Of a stretch of DNA of 64,000 nt, positions 49,273-57,629 are shown piece by piece (position 1 is the stretch's first letter; each line of letters starts with the position of its first letter). Below the pieces are notes generated by a model that ran no database searches, was not told where the DNA came from, and saw only the letters and a list, made by a program, of their open reading frames with translations. The stretch comes from an uncultured bacterium (GTDB taxonomy: Bacteria > Desulfobacterota > Binatia > UBA1149 > CAITLU01), in assembly GCA_903893315.1 (NCBI GenBank), contig CAITLU010000022.1:159682-223681 (forward strand), in the 5' to 3' direction. The position numbers were made by a program, and so were the translations under genes.

Positions 49273-50469
49273 GTGCGGGTGAGCGTATGCGACCGCGCGG
49301 CGGGTGATGACGATACGCGGGCTTGGGTTGCGCTGGCACTTGCGGTTGCCAAGGACACGGGGCCGTGGCTGCATTTTGCGCGGGCGCTGGGCGGTGTAAC
49401 CGCGGCGCTACAGGCCGACGACGCGGCGCTGCTACGGGCGGGAGCGAGCGTCGAGGCTGTCGCTCGGCTGCGAGAGGCGTGGTCGCGGCGAAGCGCGCGG
49501 GTTGTTGCGGAGTGCGAGCGACGCGCGATCGGTGTCGCGACGTTTGCGTCGTGTGATTACCCGGCGTTGCTGCGCGAACTCGCCGATCCTCCGCTGGTAC
49601 TTTACTGGCGCGGCCAGGTGCCGGCCTCTTGCGGTCCGGCCGTCGCCGTCGTGGGATCACGGCGCTGCAGCGACTACGGGCGGCGTACTGCGCAGCGCAT
49701 CGGCGGCGATGTGGCAGAGCACGGCGTTGTCGTCGTCAGCGGTCTGGCCAGGGGCGTGGACTCGGCCGCACATCGTGGCGCTCTGGAGACCGGGCGCACG
49801 GCGGCGGTGCTGGCGGGTGGTTTGGATCGGATCTATCCGGGCGAGCATCGCGGTCTTGCCGATCGCATCTTGCAGGAAGGTGGTTGGCTGATGTCGGAGC
49901 AGCCGCCCGGCCAGGGACCGCGTCCGTGGCTGTTCCCGCATCGCAACCGGATCCTGACCGGACTTGCGCTGGCCACCGTGGTGGTCGAAGCCGGGCAACG
50001 CAGCGGCTCGCTGGCCAGCGCGCGTCATGCTCTGGCTCAGGGCCGTGAAGTGCTGGCGGTGCCCGGACAGATCGACGCTCCGCTCAGCGTCGGCACCAAC
50101 TTGCTGCTGCGCGAGGGGGCCGGCCCTTACCTTGGGCTGGAGGATCTGGGTGCGATCGCCGGGCTTGCGGTACTGGTTGCCGCAAAGACCCGAGGACCTG
50201 CCGAAAATTCTCTGCAGGACGCGTCGTTGGTTGATGCCGATGCGGTCCGTCTGGTGGCTGCTCTGGAGCATGGGCCGCTGGGGCTGGACGCGTTGCTGGA
50301 AGCGACGGCGCTTGACGGGGCACGAGTTCTAGCGTTGTTAACTGCGCTCGAACTGGCCGGACTGGTCGAGCGGCGCGCGGCAGGAGCCTACGGGGCACTG
50401 CTTCGAAGACCGGGCGCTTCCCGTGTGGAGAAGCGGCGAGACAGCTCCGTGTCAGGCGCGGATCCTTGA
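49273..50469 (+). CDS. dprA: DNA-processing protein DprA
   Basis: A 398-residue DprA/Smf. SAM-like N-terminal part, then the Rossmann DprA domain: VAVVGSRRCSDYGRR (about 130), VVVSGLARGVDSAAHRGAL (about 155), AVLAGGLDRIYPGEHRGLAD, PWLFPHRNRILTGLALATVVVEAG, and SGSLASARHALAQGREVLAVPG. A winged-helix region (LGLDALLEATAL ... LTALELAGLVER) closes the protein, typical of the long form. It loads RecA on incoming single-stranded DNA in natural transformation. The GTG start has only a weak ribosome binding site; GTG 49279 is an alternative. Confidence 0.92.
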   Translation: MRVSVCDRAAGDDDTRAWVALALAVAKDTGPWLHFARALGGVTAALQADDAALLRAGASVEAVARLREAWSRRSARVVAECERRAIGVATFASCDYPALLRELADPPLVLYWRGQVPASCGPAVAVVGSRRCSDYGRRTAQRIGGDVAEHGVVVVSGLARGVDSAAHRGALETGRTAAVLAGGLDRIYPGEHRGLADRILQEGGWLMSEQPPGQGPRPWLFPHRNRILTGLALATVVVEAGQRSGSLASARHALAQGREVLAVPGQIDAPLSVGTNLLLREGAGPYLGLEDLGAIAGLAVLVAAKTRGPAENSLQDASLVDADAVRLVAALEHGPLGLDALLEATALDGARVLALLTALELAGLVERRAAGAYGALLRRPGASRVEKRRDSSVSGADP

Positions 50470-50481
50470 GAACCAAAATAC

Positions 50482-51834
50482 GTGAACAACAAGCAGCGAG
50501 TTACGGTCGTCGGCGCAGGGCTGGCCGGATGCGAAGCGACCTGGCAGATCGCCACGCGCGGCATCGATGTGGAACTGTGGGAGATGCGTCCGCAGCAGGG
50601 CACGGAGGCGCATCAAACCGGGTTGCTCGGCGAACTTGTCTGCTCCAACTCTCTGCGCGACGACTCGCACATGAGCGCGGTAGGTGTGCTCAAGCGCGAA
50701 CTGCGCGCGCTGGATTCGCTGATCCTGCGCATCGCCGACGAGGTGAGGGTCCCGGCGGGCTCGGCGCTGGCGGTGGACCGGCTGAGATTCGCCGAGCGCA
50801 TAACGGCTGAACTCGAGTCGCTTCCGAACGTCACGATTCGTCGCGGCGAGGTGATGTCGATTCCCGAGGACGGTCTTACCATCCTCGCTACCGGCCCGCT
50901 GACTTCGCCGGCTCTGAGTGAAGCGCTGGCGTGCTTCGTCGGCGGGCAGCACCTGTACTTCTACGACGCGATTTCGCCGATCATTACCGCCGAATCCGTC
51001 AACATGGACGTTGCCTATCGTGCCGCGCGCTACGGACGGGGCGGTGCTGATTACGTCAACTGCCCTTTCGATCGCGAGCAGTACGAACGTTTCGTCGAGG
51101 ACGTGCTGGCTGCCGACAAGATGCCGCTGAAGAGTTTTGAGCGCTGCATCTACTTTGAAGGTTGCATGCCGATCGAGGAACTGGCGCGGCGCGGCCGCGA
51201 CACGCTGGCGTTCGGGCCGATGAAGCCGGTGGGGCTGGAGGATCCGCGCAGCGGTCGGCGTCCCCACGCGGTCGTGCAACTGCGACAGGACGATACCGCG
51301 GGACGCCTGCTGAGCATGGTGGGTTTCCAGACCAAGATGACCTACCCAGAGCAGCGCCGCGTGTTCCGCACGATTCCGGGCATGGAGGCGGCCGAGTTCG
51401 TCCGCCTCGGGAGCCTGCATCGCAACACCTACATCAACTCACCGATCACACTCACTCCGACGCTGTCGGTGCGCGGCCGCGAGCACGTGATGGTGGCGGG
51501 ACAATTGGTGGGAGTGGAAGGCTACGTCGAATCTACTGCGGCAGGCTGGCTGGCCGGTTTCGGAGCGGTGCGCCGGATGCGTGGCCAGGCACCGACGGTG
51601 CCTCCTGCGACCACTGCTCTGGGCTCGTTGATCGCGTATGTGACCGATCCCGAACGCAGGGATTTTCAGCCGATGAACGCCAATTACGGGCTGTTCCCCG
51701 AGCTTCCTCGGCGTATGCGCGGGCGTGAGAAGAAAGAAGCGCTGGCGGTGCGGGCTGAAGTGGAACTCGCGTCGTGGATCGCCATGTCGGATCTCGGTTT
51801 GCGCGAACGGCTGTGCGTAACACCCAGTTCCTGA
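50482..51834 (+). CDS. trmFO: Methylenetetrahydrofolate--tRNA (uracil-54-C5) methyltransferase
   Basis: A 450-residue TrmFO, the folate- and FAD-dependent enzyme that makes m5U54 in tRNA. VTVVGAGLAGCEATWQIA (residues 7-24) is the FAD site, and LLGELVCSNSLRDDS and FEGCMPIEELARRGRDTLAFGPMKPVGL are highly conserved, each with a catalytic Cys. It is commonly found in bacteria that lack TrmA. GTG start at 50482, GAG upstream. Twelve bases after dprA, the same strand. Confidence 0.94.
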   Translation: MNNKQRVTVVGAGLAGCEATWQIATRGIDVELWEMRPQQGTEAHQTGLLGELVCSNSLRDDSHMSAVGVLKRELRALDSLILRIADEVRVPAGSALAVDRLRFAERITAELESLPNVTIRRGEVMSIPEDGLTILATGPLTSPALSEALACFVGGQHLYFYDAISPIITAESVNMDVAYRAARYGRGGADYVNCPFDREQYERFVEDVLAADKMPLKSFERCIYFEGCMPIEELARRGRDTLAFGPMKPVGLEDPRSGRRPHAVVQLRQDDTAGRLLSMVGFQTKMTYPEQRRVFRTIPGMEAAEFVRLGSLHRNTYINSPITLTPTLSVRGREHVMVAGQLVGVEGYVESTAAGWLAGFGAVRRMRGQAPTVPPATTALGSLIAYVTDPERRDFQPMNANYGLFPELPRRMRGREKKEALAVRAEVELASWIAMSDLGLRERLCVTPSS

Positions 51835-51866
51835 CGAACAATTCCCGCTCGACAAGTGACGTTGCG

Positions 51867-51896
51867 TTGACTCCCGTAGGTACGGGGGCGCATGAT
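51867..51896 (+). promoter_or_regulatory. Promoter with internal palindrome, upstream of HU gene
   Basis: TTGACT (-35), 18-base spacer, CATGAT (-10), with the spacer holding the perfect inverted repeat CCCGTA-GG-TACGGG (51873-51886). A regulator bound there would touch both elements. About 83 bases separate the expected transcription start from the HU ATG. Confidence 0.5.
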
Positions 51897-51985
51897 CACT
51901 CACGTCGCTCGCGTTTTTGCGGTGCGGTGGTGGAGCTCCGGCAGCAAATGCCGGACGTGTGGTGGAAGTAACGCAGGAGGCAATC

Positions 51986-52255
51986 ATGACCAAGGCAGAT
52001 CTCATCGAAGTCGTCGCGAAGAAGACGGGGCTTTCCAAGCGTGGTGCGGCCGGCGCCCTGGAAGCCTGTTTCGGAGCTGTGGCCAAGGCCATCAAGAAGG
52101 AAAAGAGACTGGCTCTTTCGGGGTTCGGCACCTTCACCGTGCGCAAGCGCAAGCCGCGGCTGGGTCGTAACCCCAAGACCGGCGAACAGATCCAGATCGG
52201 TGCCAGCAAGACGGTCGGTTTCAAGCCGGCCATGTCACTCAAACACTCGCTCTGA
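51986..52255 (+). CDS. HU-family DNA-binding protein
   Basis: An 89-residue HU/IHF-type architectural protein with MTKADLIEVVAKKTGLSKR at the start, LSGFGTFTVRKRKPRLGRNPKTGE (beta-arm region), and VGFKPAMSLK at the end. It is basic and complete in length. HU bends and compacts DNA as a dimer and helps replication, recombination and transcription. ATG at 51986 follows GCAGGAGGC. A strong terminator follows and a palindrome-containing promoter precedes, so it is transcribed alone. Confidence 0.95.
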   Translation: MTKADLIEVVAKKTGLSKRGAAGALEACFGAVAKAIKKEKRLALSGFGTFTVRKRKPRLGRNPKTGEQIQIGASKTVGFKPAMSLKHSL

Positions 52256-52264
52256 GGTTCACAC

Positions 52265-52323
52265 GGCCGTAAGAGAATCCCGCCCGCGTCGCCAGGCGAC
52301 GTGAGCGGGATTCTTTCACGGCC
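52265..52323 (+). terminator. Terminator after HU gene
   Basis: Long stem: GGCCGTAAGAGAATCCCGC / GCGGGATTCTTTCACGGCC around CCGCGTCGC-CAG-GCGACG, with an internal TTCTTT on the plus strand. It starts 10 bases after the HU stop codon. Confidence 0.75.
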
Positions 52324-52400
52324 CTGCGCCTGCGCGGTGACGCCGGGAGCGTTGCGCGAGCGGCTTCGCTTGCCACTGTCCCGATGCTATCTGCCGCTAA

Positions 52401-55400
52401 TTGGCGCCCTCAACCTCTTCATCTACTGCCCCCGGTTTTCTCGAACGTTTGAGCCGTGTGGCATCGCCCTCGTGGCTGGCCGCTCTTGAGCGGGCGCTCG
52501 AACTCGCGCCTTCTTCTGAACACGCTGGGGGTGCTGTCGAGCGCCTTGAAGAGGCCGGAGGAATGGATTCGCTGCTGGCCTGGCCGGAAGACGAACTGGA
52601 GTCGCTGGCCATCGTGTGCGGCGCCAGTCCGGTGCTGGCGCGTTATCTGGTGGCCAAGGCGGCGGCATGGCCGACGGCTGCTGTGGCGTATCGGCAAGGG
52701 CTGCCGACTCGGGCCGAACTAGAGACGAGTTGCGGGCTCACGCAAGACGACGACGTTGCGAGCATCCACTGCAAACTGCGCAGGCTCGCCGCTTCCGAGA
52801 TTTATCGGATAGGGGCCCGCGACGTGCTCGGCATTGCGTGTCTCGACGAGACGCTGACCGCGCTCAGCACTTTGGCCGACGTGTGTGTCGACCTGGCCGT
52901 TACTTCGCTGCGCGCGCTGCTGGCCAGGACTTCCGGTGATGTACGTCGCGACGACGGCGAACCTGTCGGCTTCGTCGTCATCGGCATGGGCAAGCTCGGC
53001 GGTTGTGAACTCAACTTCAGTTCTGACATCGACCTGGTCTACCTCTATGAAACCGACGCGGTGGCCGAGGATTCGCCTCCCGCTCGCGAGTTCTTTACGC
53101 GTCTGGCGGCCGCGGTCACCAAGGCGATCGGTGAGAGCACCGCCGATGGTCACGTATTTCGTGTTGATCTGCGGCTGCGGCCGGAGGGCATCAACGGGAT
53201 GCCGATCAACGTCCTCGACGCGGCCATTTCCTACTACGAGGGGTGGGGCGATACCTGGGAGCGAGGTGCGCTGGCCAAAGGCCGTCCGATAGCTGGCAAC
53301 CTGGAACTGGGTCGTCGTTATCTCGCCGAACTCGAGCCTTTCATCTACCGCCGTCACCTGGATTTCCAGACCATCGAAGACTTGCGCAGCATGAAGGACC
53401 GCATCGACGCGGAACTCGCATTGCTCAAACCCGGCACACGCAACGTCAAGATCGGGCGCGGCGGCATTCGCGAACTCGAATTCGTCGTGCAGGTGCTGCA
53501 GCTCATCCACGGAGGTCACGCGGCGAACGTGCGCGGCGCCAGTACGAGGCGCGCGCTCGACGCGCTTGAGGCGGCCGAGTACCTGTCGCACGAAGAGGCG
53601 ATAGACCTGCGCGTCGCCTACGATTTCCTGCGCAACGTCGAGCACGCGGTGCAGATCGAGGAGAAGCGCCAGACCCAGACGCTGCCTCAGACTGCCGAGG
53701 GGCTGCGCTGGTTGGCGCGGCGTCTCGGTTACGGCACCGGCAGGCGCGGGACCGGCAACGCGCCCGACGAAGTTGCTGCCTTCGAACACGATTGGGAAAA
53801 ACAGACCCGTCGCGTTCACGAATTGTTCCTGCGCTTTCTCGAGATGCGCTTCGAGGAGACGCCACGTCAACGCAAGGTGGATCCGGTTTCGCTGGCGGTG
53901 CTCGGTCAGATTGCCGAAGGCCGACTGGAAGAAGCCGCGGTGGTGCTCGGCCGCATGGGAATCCCCGGAGGTCTTCACGCTGCGGAGAACCTTGCGCGAA
54001 TATACCAAGGCCGTTTCCGCGGGCCTGCCAGTCCGCAGCGCCGACGTGCGGTCGAGGCGCTGGCGCCGACGCTGCTGGCGGCGGTGGCCGATTCCTCGGA
54101 TCCCGAGCGCGCTCTGGATGGCCTGGTCGAGTTCCTGCTGCGTACCGGTGCGCACACCAGTTATCTGGCCTTGCTCAGCGGTTCACCGAAGACCATGGAG
54201 ATACTGGTTTCGCTGTTCGCCAGCAGTCCCTATCTGGCCGGTCATCTGGTTGGTCATCCGGAACTTCTCGATTCGGTGGTGCGTGCGGATTCAGCCGAAG
54301 CCGAACCGACGGCGGCGAGGTTGAGCGAGACATTGCAGGCAGCGCTTCCTGATGACGAAACCGACGAAGAAGAAGTGATAGCTGCGCTGCGCCGCTTTCG
54401 TGTTTCCGAACTGCTGCGCATCGGACTCGGTGACCTGGCCGGTGCTCTGGATGCAGAAGCGGTCCATCGCTCGCTGAGTGCGCTGGCCGAAGTTTGCCTG
54501 CAGGCGGCTGCGAGACTGGCCAAGGGTCTGGTCGTCCGGCGTCTGGCCGGTCCCTGGGATCGCCTCGAACTGGCTGTGCTCGGGATGGGCAAGATGGGCG
54601 CGTCCGAAATGTCGTACGGCTCCGACCTTGATCTTATCTTCGTCTATGACGCGGGAGCCAAGGGCTACGACCCCGACGCTCATGTGCTGGCGACCAAGTG
54701 GGTGCAGAAGCTTATTTCGTTGCTTGCCTCGCGTACCCGCGACGGTGTCGTCTACGAGGTGGATGCCAGGCTGAGGCCTTCGGGGCGCAGCGGACCGTTG
54801 GTCACTTCACTGGAACGGTTCATCGAGTACCATTCCGGCGAGGCAGAACTGTGGGAGCGTCAGTCCCTGCTGCGCGCCAGAGTCGTGTTCGGTTCGACAG
54901 CGCTGGCGAGCAGTATCGACGACGCGATCGCAAAGGCGCTGTGGAGTCGCTCGCTCGACGACGCCGGGGCGGCCGAGATCGCCGACCTTCGAAGTCGAGT
55001 GGAGAACGAACTCGCCGCTGAAGGTCCCGAGCGTCTCAACATCAAGACCGGGCGCGGCGGCATCGTCGACATCGAGTTCCTGGTGCAGATGCTTCAGCTC
55101 CGAAGCGGCGCCGAACATCAGCAGGTGAGACGGCGGGGCACCCTGCGCGCCATCGAAGGGCTGCGTGCGGTGGGCGTGCTGCGCGGCGAGGACGCGGATG
55201 CTCTGGCCGCTCATTTCAGGTTCCTTCGGCGGGTCGAGGCCCGGCTTCGGTTGGAGCGCGACCGACCGGTCGAGGCTCTGGACACCGATCCCGAGACGCT
55301 GGGACCTCTGGCCGCGCGTCTTGGTTTCGACGGTGAGGATCCGGGCGGCGAGTTGCTGGCGACCTACCGGCGCACGCGTGAAGAAGTTCGCGCAATTTAC

Positions 55401-55427
55401 CAGCGTTACTTCGCCCCGCAGCGTTGA
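52401..55427 (+). CDS. glnE: Bifunctional glutamine synthetase adenylyltransferase/deadenylase
   Basis: About 1008 residues, with the two nucleotidyltransferase domains of GlnE. The N-terminal (deadenylylating) site is GMGKLGGCELNFSSDIDLVYLYE (around 200, GxGKLGxxELNxxSDxD kept), and the C-terminal (adenylylating) site is GMGKMGASEMSYGSDLDLIF (around 735). Other segments such as GRGGIRELEFVVQ and GRGGIVDIEFLVQ occur in each half. It adjusts glutamine synthetase activity to nitrogen status. The TTG start at 52401 is poorly supported by any ribosome binding site; internal starts at GTG or TTG before residue 25 are possible. Confidence 0.94.
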   Translation: MAPSTSSSTAPGFLERLSRVASPSWLAALERALELAPSSEHAGGAVERLEEAGGMDSLLAWPEDELESLAIVCGASPVLARYLVAKAAAWPTAAVAYRQGLPTRAELETSCGLTQDDDVASIHCKLRRLAASEIYRIGARDVLGIACLDETLTALSTLADVCVDLAVTSLRALLARTSGDVRRDDGEPVGFVVIGMGKLGGCELNFSSDIDLVYLYETDAVAEDSPPAREFFTRLAAAVTKAIGESTADGHVFRVDLRLRPEGINGMPINVLDAAISYYEGWGDTWERGALAKGRPIAGNLELGRRYLAELEPFIYRRHLDFQTIEDLRSMKDRIDAELALLKPGTRNVKIGRGGIRELEFVVQVLQLIHGGHAANVRGASTRRALDALEAAEYLSHEEAIDLRVAYDFLRNVEHAVQIEEKRQTQTLPQTAEGLRWLARRLGYGTGRRGTGNAPDEVAAFEHDWEKQTRRVHELFLRFLEMRFEETPRQRKVDPVSLAVLGQIAEGRLEEAAVVLGRMGIPGGLHAAENLARIYQGRFRGPASPQRRRAVEALAPTLLAAVADSSDPERALDGLVEFLLRTGAHTSYLALLSGSPKTMEILVSLFASSPYLAGHLVGHPELLDSVVRADSAEAEPTAARLSETLQAALPDDETDEEEVIAALRRFRVSELLRIGLGDLAGALDAEAVHRSLSALAEVCLQAAARLAKGLVVRRLAGPWDRLELAVLGMGKMGASEMSYGSDLDLIFVYDAGAKGYDPDAHVLATKWVQKLISLLASRTRDGVVYEVDARLRPSGRSGPLVTSLERFIEYHSGEAELWERQSLLRARVVFGSTALASSIDDAIAKALWSRSLDDAGAAEIADLRSRVENELAAEGPERLNIKTGRGGIVDIEFLVQMLQLRSGAEHQQVRRRGTLRAIEGLRAVGVLRGEDADALAAHFRFLRRVEARLRLERDRPVEALDTDPETLGPLAARLGFDGEDPGGELLATYRRTREEVRAIYQRYFAPQR

Positions 55428-55455
55428 CCTCGAAGCCTCTCGCCGCTACGACGAC

Positions 55456-56376
55456 TTGGTGGAAAAAGCCGATTTTATCTGGATGCAGGGGCGCTTGGTG
55501 GCCTGGGAGGACGCCAAGGTCCATGTTCTCACCCACACGCTCCACTATGGCGTAGGGGCTTTCGAAGGGATCCGTTGCTACGAGTGCGAGGACGGGCGCT
55601 CGGCGGTCTTCCGCCTTCGCGAGCACCTGGTGCGCCTCGACCAGTCCTGCCGCATTCTTGGTATCGAGTCTCCGTACAGCGTTGACCAGCTCGTTGACGC
55701 CTGCCTGGAGACGATCCGGGCCAACCGGCTGAAGGCTTGCTACATCCGTCCACTGATCTACGTCGCCGACGGTGAAATGGGGCTCGGCTCGGCGATGGTC
55801 AACCCGATCCATGCCAGTATCGCGGTGTGGCCGTGGGGGTCCTACCTGGGCGACGAGGGGCTGGCCAACGGCATCCGCGTTCGCACCTCGAGTTTTCAGC
55901 GCATGCACGTCAACACGCTGATGACCAAGGCCAAGGCGACCGGGCATTACGTGAACTCGATTCTTGCCAGCATCGAGGCCCGGCGCGGTGGCTACGACGA
56001 GGCCCTGATGCTCGACGTCGACGGCTACGCCGCCGAAGGCTGCGGCGAGAATCTGTTCGTGGTGCGTGGGGGCAAGGTCAAGACGCCGCCGATCGCGACG
56101 GTGCTCGAAGGGATCACGCGCAATTCGGTGCTCGACATTTTGCGCGACCAGGGCGTCGCGGTGGTTGAGGAGCGGTTCACCCGCGACGAAATCTACATCG
56201 CCGATGAGGCTTTCCTGACCGGGACGGCCGCGGAGGTCACGCCGGTGCAGTCGCTGGATGACCGGCGCATCGGTGCCGGCAGGCCGGGCCCCATCACTCG
56301 GGGCGTACAGAAGGAATACTTCGCGATCCTGCGCGGCCAGCGCGCGGCCTTCTCTCATTGGTTGACCTATTTGTGA
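55456..56376 (+). CDS. ilvE: Branched-chain amino acid aminotransferase
   Basis: A 306-residue class IV PLP aminotransferase. VEKADFIWMQGRLVAWEDAK, VHVLTHTLHYGVGAFEGIRCYE at the N-terminal region, the PLP-Lys in TLMTKAKATGHYVNS (about residue 160), and YAAEGCGENLFVV are typical. It transaminates leucine, isoleucine and valine, making the 2-oxoacids that feed the downstream acyl-CoA pathways of this genome. A TTG at 55456 or the next codon GTG at 55459 gives the standard N-terminus; no strong ribosome binding site is visible. It lies 28 bases after glnE. Confidence 0.93.
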   Translation: MVEKADFIWMQGRLVAWEDAKVHVLTHTLHYGVGAFEGIRCYECEDGRSAVFRLREHLVRLDQSCRILGIESPYSVDQLVDACLETIRANRLKACYIRPLIYVADGEMGLGSAMVNPIHASIAVWPWGSYLGDEGLANGIRVRTSSFQRMHVNTLMTKAKATGHYVNSILASIEARRGGYDEALMLDVDGYAAEGCGENLFVVRGGKVKTPPIATVLEGITRNSVLDILRDQGVAVVEERFTRDEIYIADEAFLTGTAAEVTPVQSLDDRRIGAGRPGPITRGVQKEYFAILRGQRAAFSHWLTYL

Positions 56377-56386
56377 GGAGCAGCGG

Positions 56387-57118
56387 GTGAAAGTCTGGCG
56401 AGGCGGTTGGAGGTCGCCGGCGCGCACGATCCAATTAGGTCCGGGAGGCCCGGTTCCGCCGGCGGTGCTGCGACTGGTCGGGGCCAACGTCGCTCTGTAC
56501 GTCCTCCAACTCCTGACTGGTAGCTGGCTCATCCTGACTTTCGGTCTCGTTCCGGCCCTGGTCGGTTACGGGGAACTCTGGCGGCTTTTTACCTATCAGT
56601 TCCTTCACGGCAGCATCGGTCACCTCGGCCTGAACATGTTCATGCTGTGGATGTTCGGGTCCGAGTTGGAGAGGCGCTGGGGGTCGAGCTTTTTCGTCAA
56701 GTACTACTTCATCTGCTCTGTCGGCGGAGGGATTCTTTTTTCGCTGGTGCGATGGGGCACCTGGATTCCCAGCATCGGCGCATCGGGAGGGATCTACGGC
56801 GTCCTGATGGCCTACGCCCTATGGTTTCCGGACCGGCGTGTATTCGTCTGGTTCCTTTTCCCGGTAAAGGTCCGTTACCTGGTTATCTTCCTGATCCTTC
56901 TGGAAACTCTGCAAGCCATCGAATCGACCGGCACAGGGGTTGCCCACGCGGCGCATCTCGGCGGCATGGGGTTCGGCTATGCCTACCTGCGTTGGTACGG
57001 GGTAGGGGCGGGGCGTCTGGTGCCGCCGCGGCGCGAAGATCTGATGCGGGCGTGGAGACGCTGGAAACTGCGCCAGCTTCAGCGGAGGCGCATGGGCAGC
57101 GGACCGACGTTGCACTGA
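56387..57118 (+). CDS. Rhomboid-family intramembrane serine protease
   Basis: A 243-residue rhomboid with about six membrane helices. Landmarks: LWRLFTYQFLHGSIGHLGLNMFML (helix 2 with HxxxN), ERRWGSSFFVKYYF (the WR-type loop), the catalytic Ser in IGASGGIYGVLMAY (about residue 128), and the catalytic His in GVAHAAHLGGMGFGYAY (about residue 183). It cuts membrane proteins in the inner membrane. The C-terminal tail is basic and cytosolic (WRRWKLRQLQRRRM). GTG at 56387 follows GGAG, ten bases after ilvE, so ilvE and this gene may be cotranscribed. Confidence 0.92.
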   Translation: MKVWRGGWRSPARTIQLGPGGPVPPAVLRLVGANVALYVLQLLTGSWLILTFGLVPALVGYGELWRLFTYQFLHGSIGHLGLNMFMLWMFGSELERRWGSSFFVKYYFICSVGGGILFSLVRWGTWIPSIGASGGIYGVLMAYALWFPDRRVFVWFLFPVKVRYLVIFLILLETLQAIESTGTGVAHAAHLGGMGFGYAYLRWYGVGAGRLVPPRREDLMRAWRRWKLRQLQRRRMGSGPTLH

Positions 57119-57193
57119 ATTCGGGGGAGTGGCGACGGCCTCGAGGTCATCCGGGCCCGATGGTTCTGCGATCGACGGCCTGGCCTTGAAATG

Positions 57194-57231
57194 AGAAAGG
57201 GGCCGTCCGCTTGGTGCGGCGACCCCTTTCC
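57194..57231. terminator. Terminator between rhomboid and small peptide gene
   Basis: Stem GAAAGGGGCCGTCCGC / GCGGCGACCCCTTTC (two mismatches), 4-base loop. The arms end in A- and T-runs in each direction, so it can end transcription of the rhomboid gene on plus and of the small peptide gene on minus. Confidence 0.7.
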
Positions 57232-57259
57232 ACGTCGGTGCGACTGGATGCTGCTTTGA

Positions 57260-57325
57260 CTAGCCTTCCGGAAAAAACCACCCGATCAACATCAGTCCGG
57301 TTACGATCAACGCTGACTCAATCAT
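57260..57325 (-). CDS. 21-residue single-span membrane peptide
   Basis: A 22-codon gene, too short for a usual ORF search: ATG at 57325, TAG at 57262-57260. The peptide begins MIESALIVTG, continues with LMLIGWFF and ends PEG. Most of it is one hydrophobic membrane helix with an acidic residue near each end. GAGGAG sits 8 bases upstream of the ATG. A good sigma-70 promoter (57370-57398) and a terminator (57194-57231) surround it. The family is unknown to me; size and form resemble other bacterial small membrane proteins that modulate a larger complex. Being so short, it could also be a leader peptide, but no gene follows on the same strand nearby. Confidence 0.72.
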   Translation of the reverse strand: MIESALIVTGLMLIGWFFPEG

Positions 57326-57369
57326 TTACCATTCTCCTCGACCCCCCCCAGGGGTTGAAGTGAGCGGAG

Positions 57370-57398
57370 GTTGTACGGAGTCTGCAAACCCCCGTCAA
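57370..57398 (-). promoter_or_regulatory. Sigma-70-type promoter of the small peptide gene
   Basis: TTGACG (-35, five of six) and TACAAC (-10, four of six) with exactly 17 bases between them on the minus strand. The expected start lies around 57363, leaving a leader of about 38 bases before the ATG. Confidence 0.7.
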
Positions 57399-57629
57399 GG
57401 GGTTATGGCAGATTTGTTCGTTGCAAAACGATTTAGTTAACCCCCTGAATCCACAACTGAATCCGTCATCAGGCGTGAGGTGGCGGTAACCCTGTCCGGC
57501 ACGCTCCGTTCGGCGCTCGCGGCGGGCGTGGGCGGCGCTTCGTGGCCTGCGTGGCCTCCAAAAGCGCGCCGCTCGCTCGAGGCCGCCGCCCCATCGACTC
57601 TTGTGCGCGAAGACTCTATACGCGCTTGC

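Larger units (their letters stand above)
57119..57629. other. Intergenic region with small peptide gene
   Basis: About 510 bases between the rhomboid and hydrolase genes. It holds the terminator at 57194-57231, a 21-residue peptide gene (57260-57325, minus), and its promoter (57370-57398). The rest, 57399-57629, is mostly GC-rich and has no convincing frame; a GTG-started upstream extension of the hydrolase has no ribosome binding site. Confidence 0.6.

Noticed and set aside
48888..49358. Minus-strand frame in the serC-dprA gap containing a repeated PNAADAPLWTDC stretch
   Set aside because: The stretch is the translation of the palindromic repeat copies, not a conserved protein.
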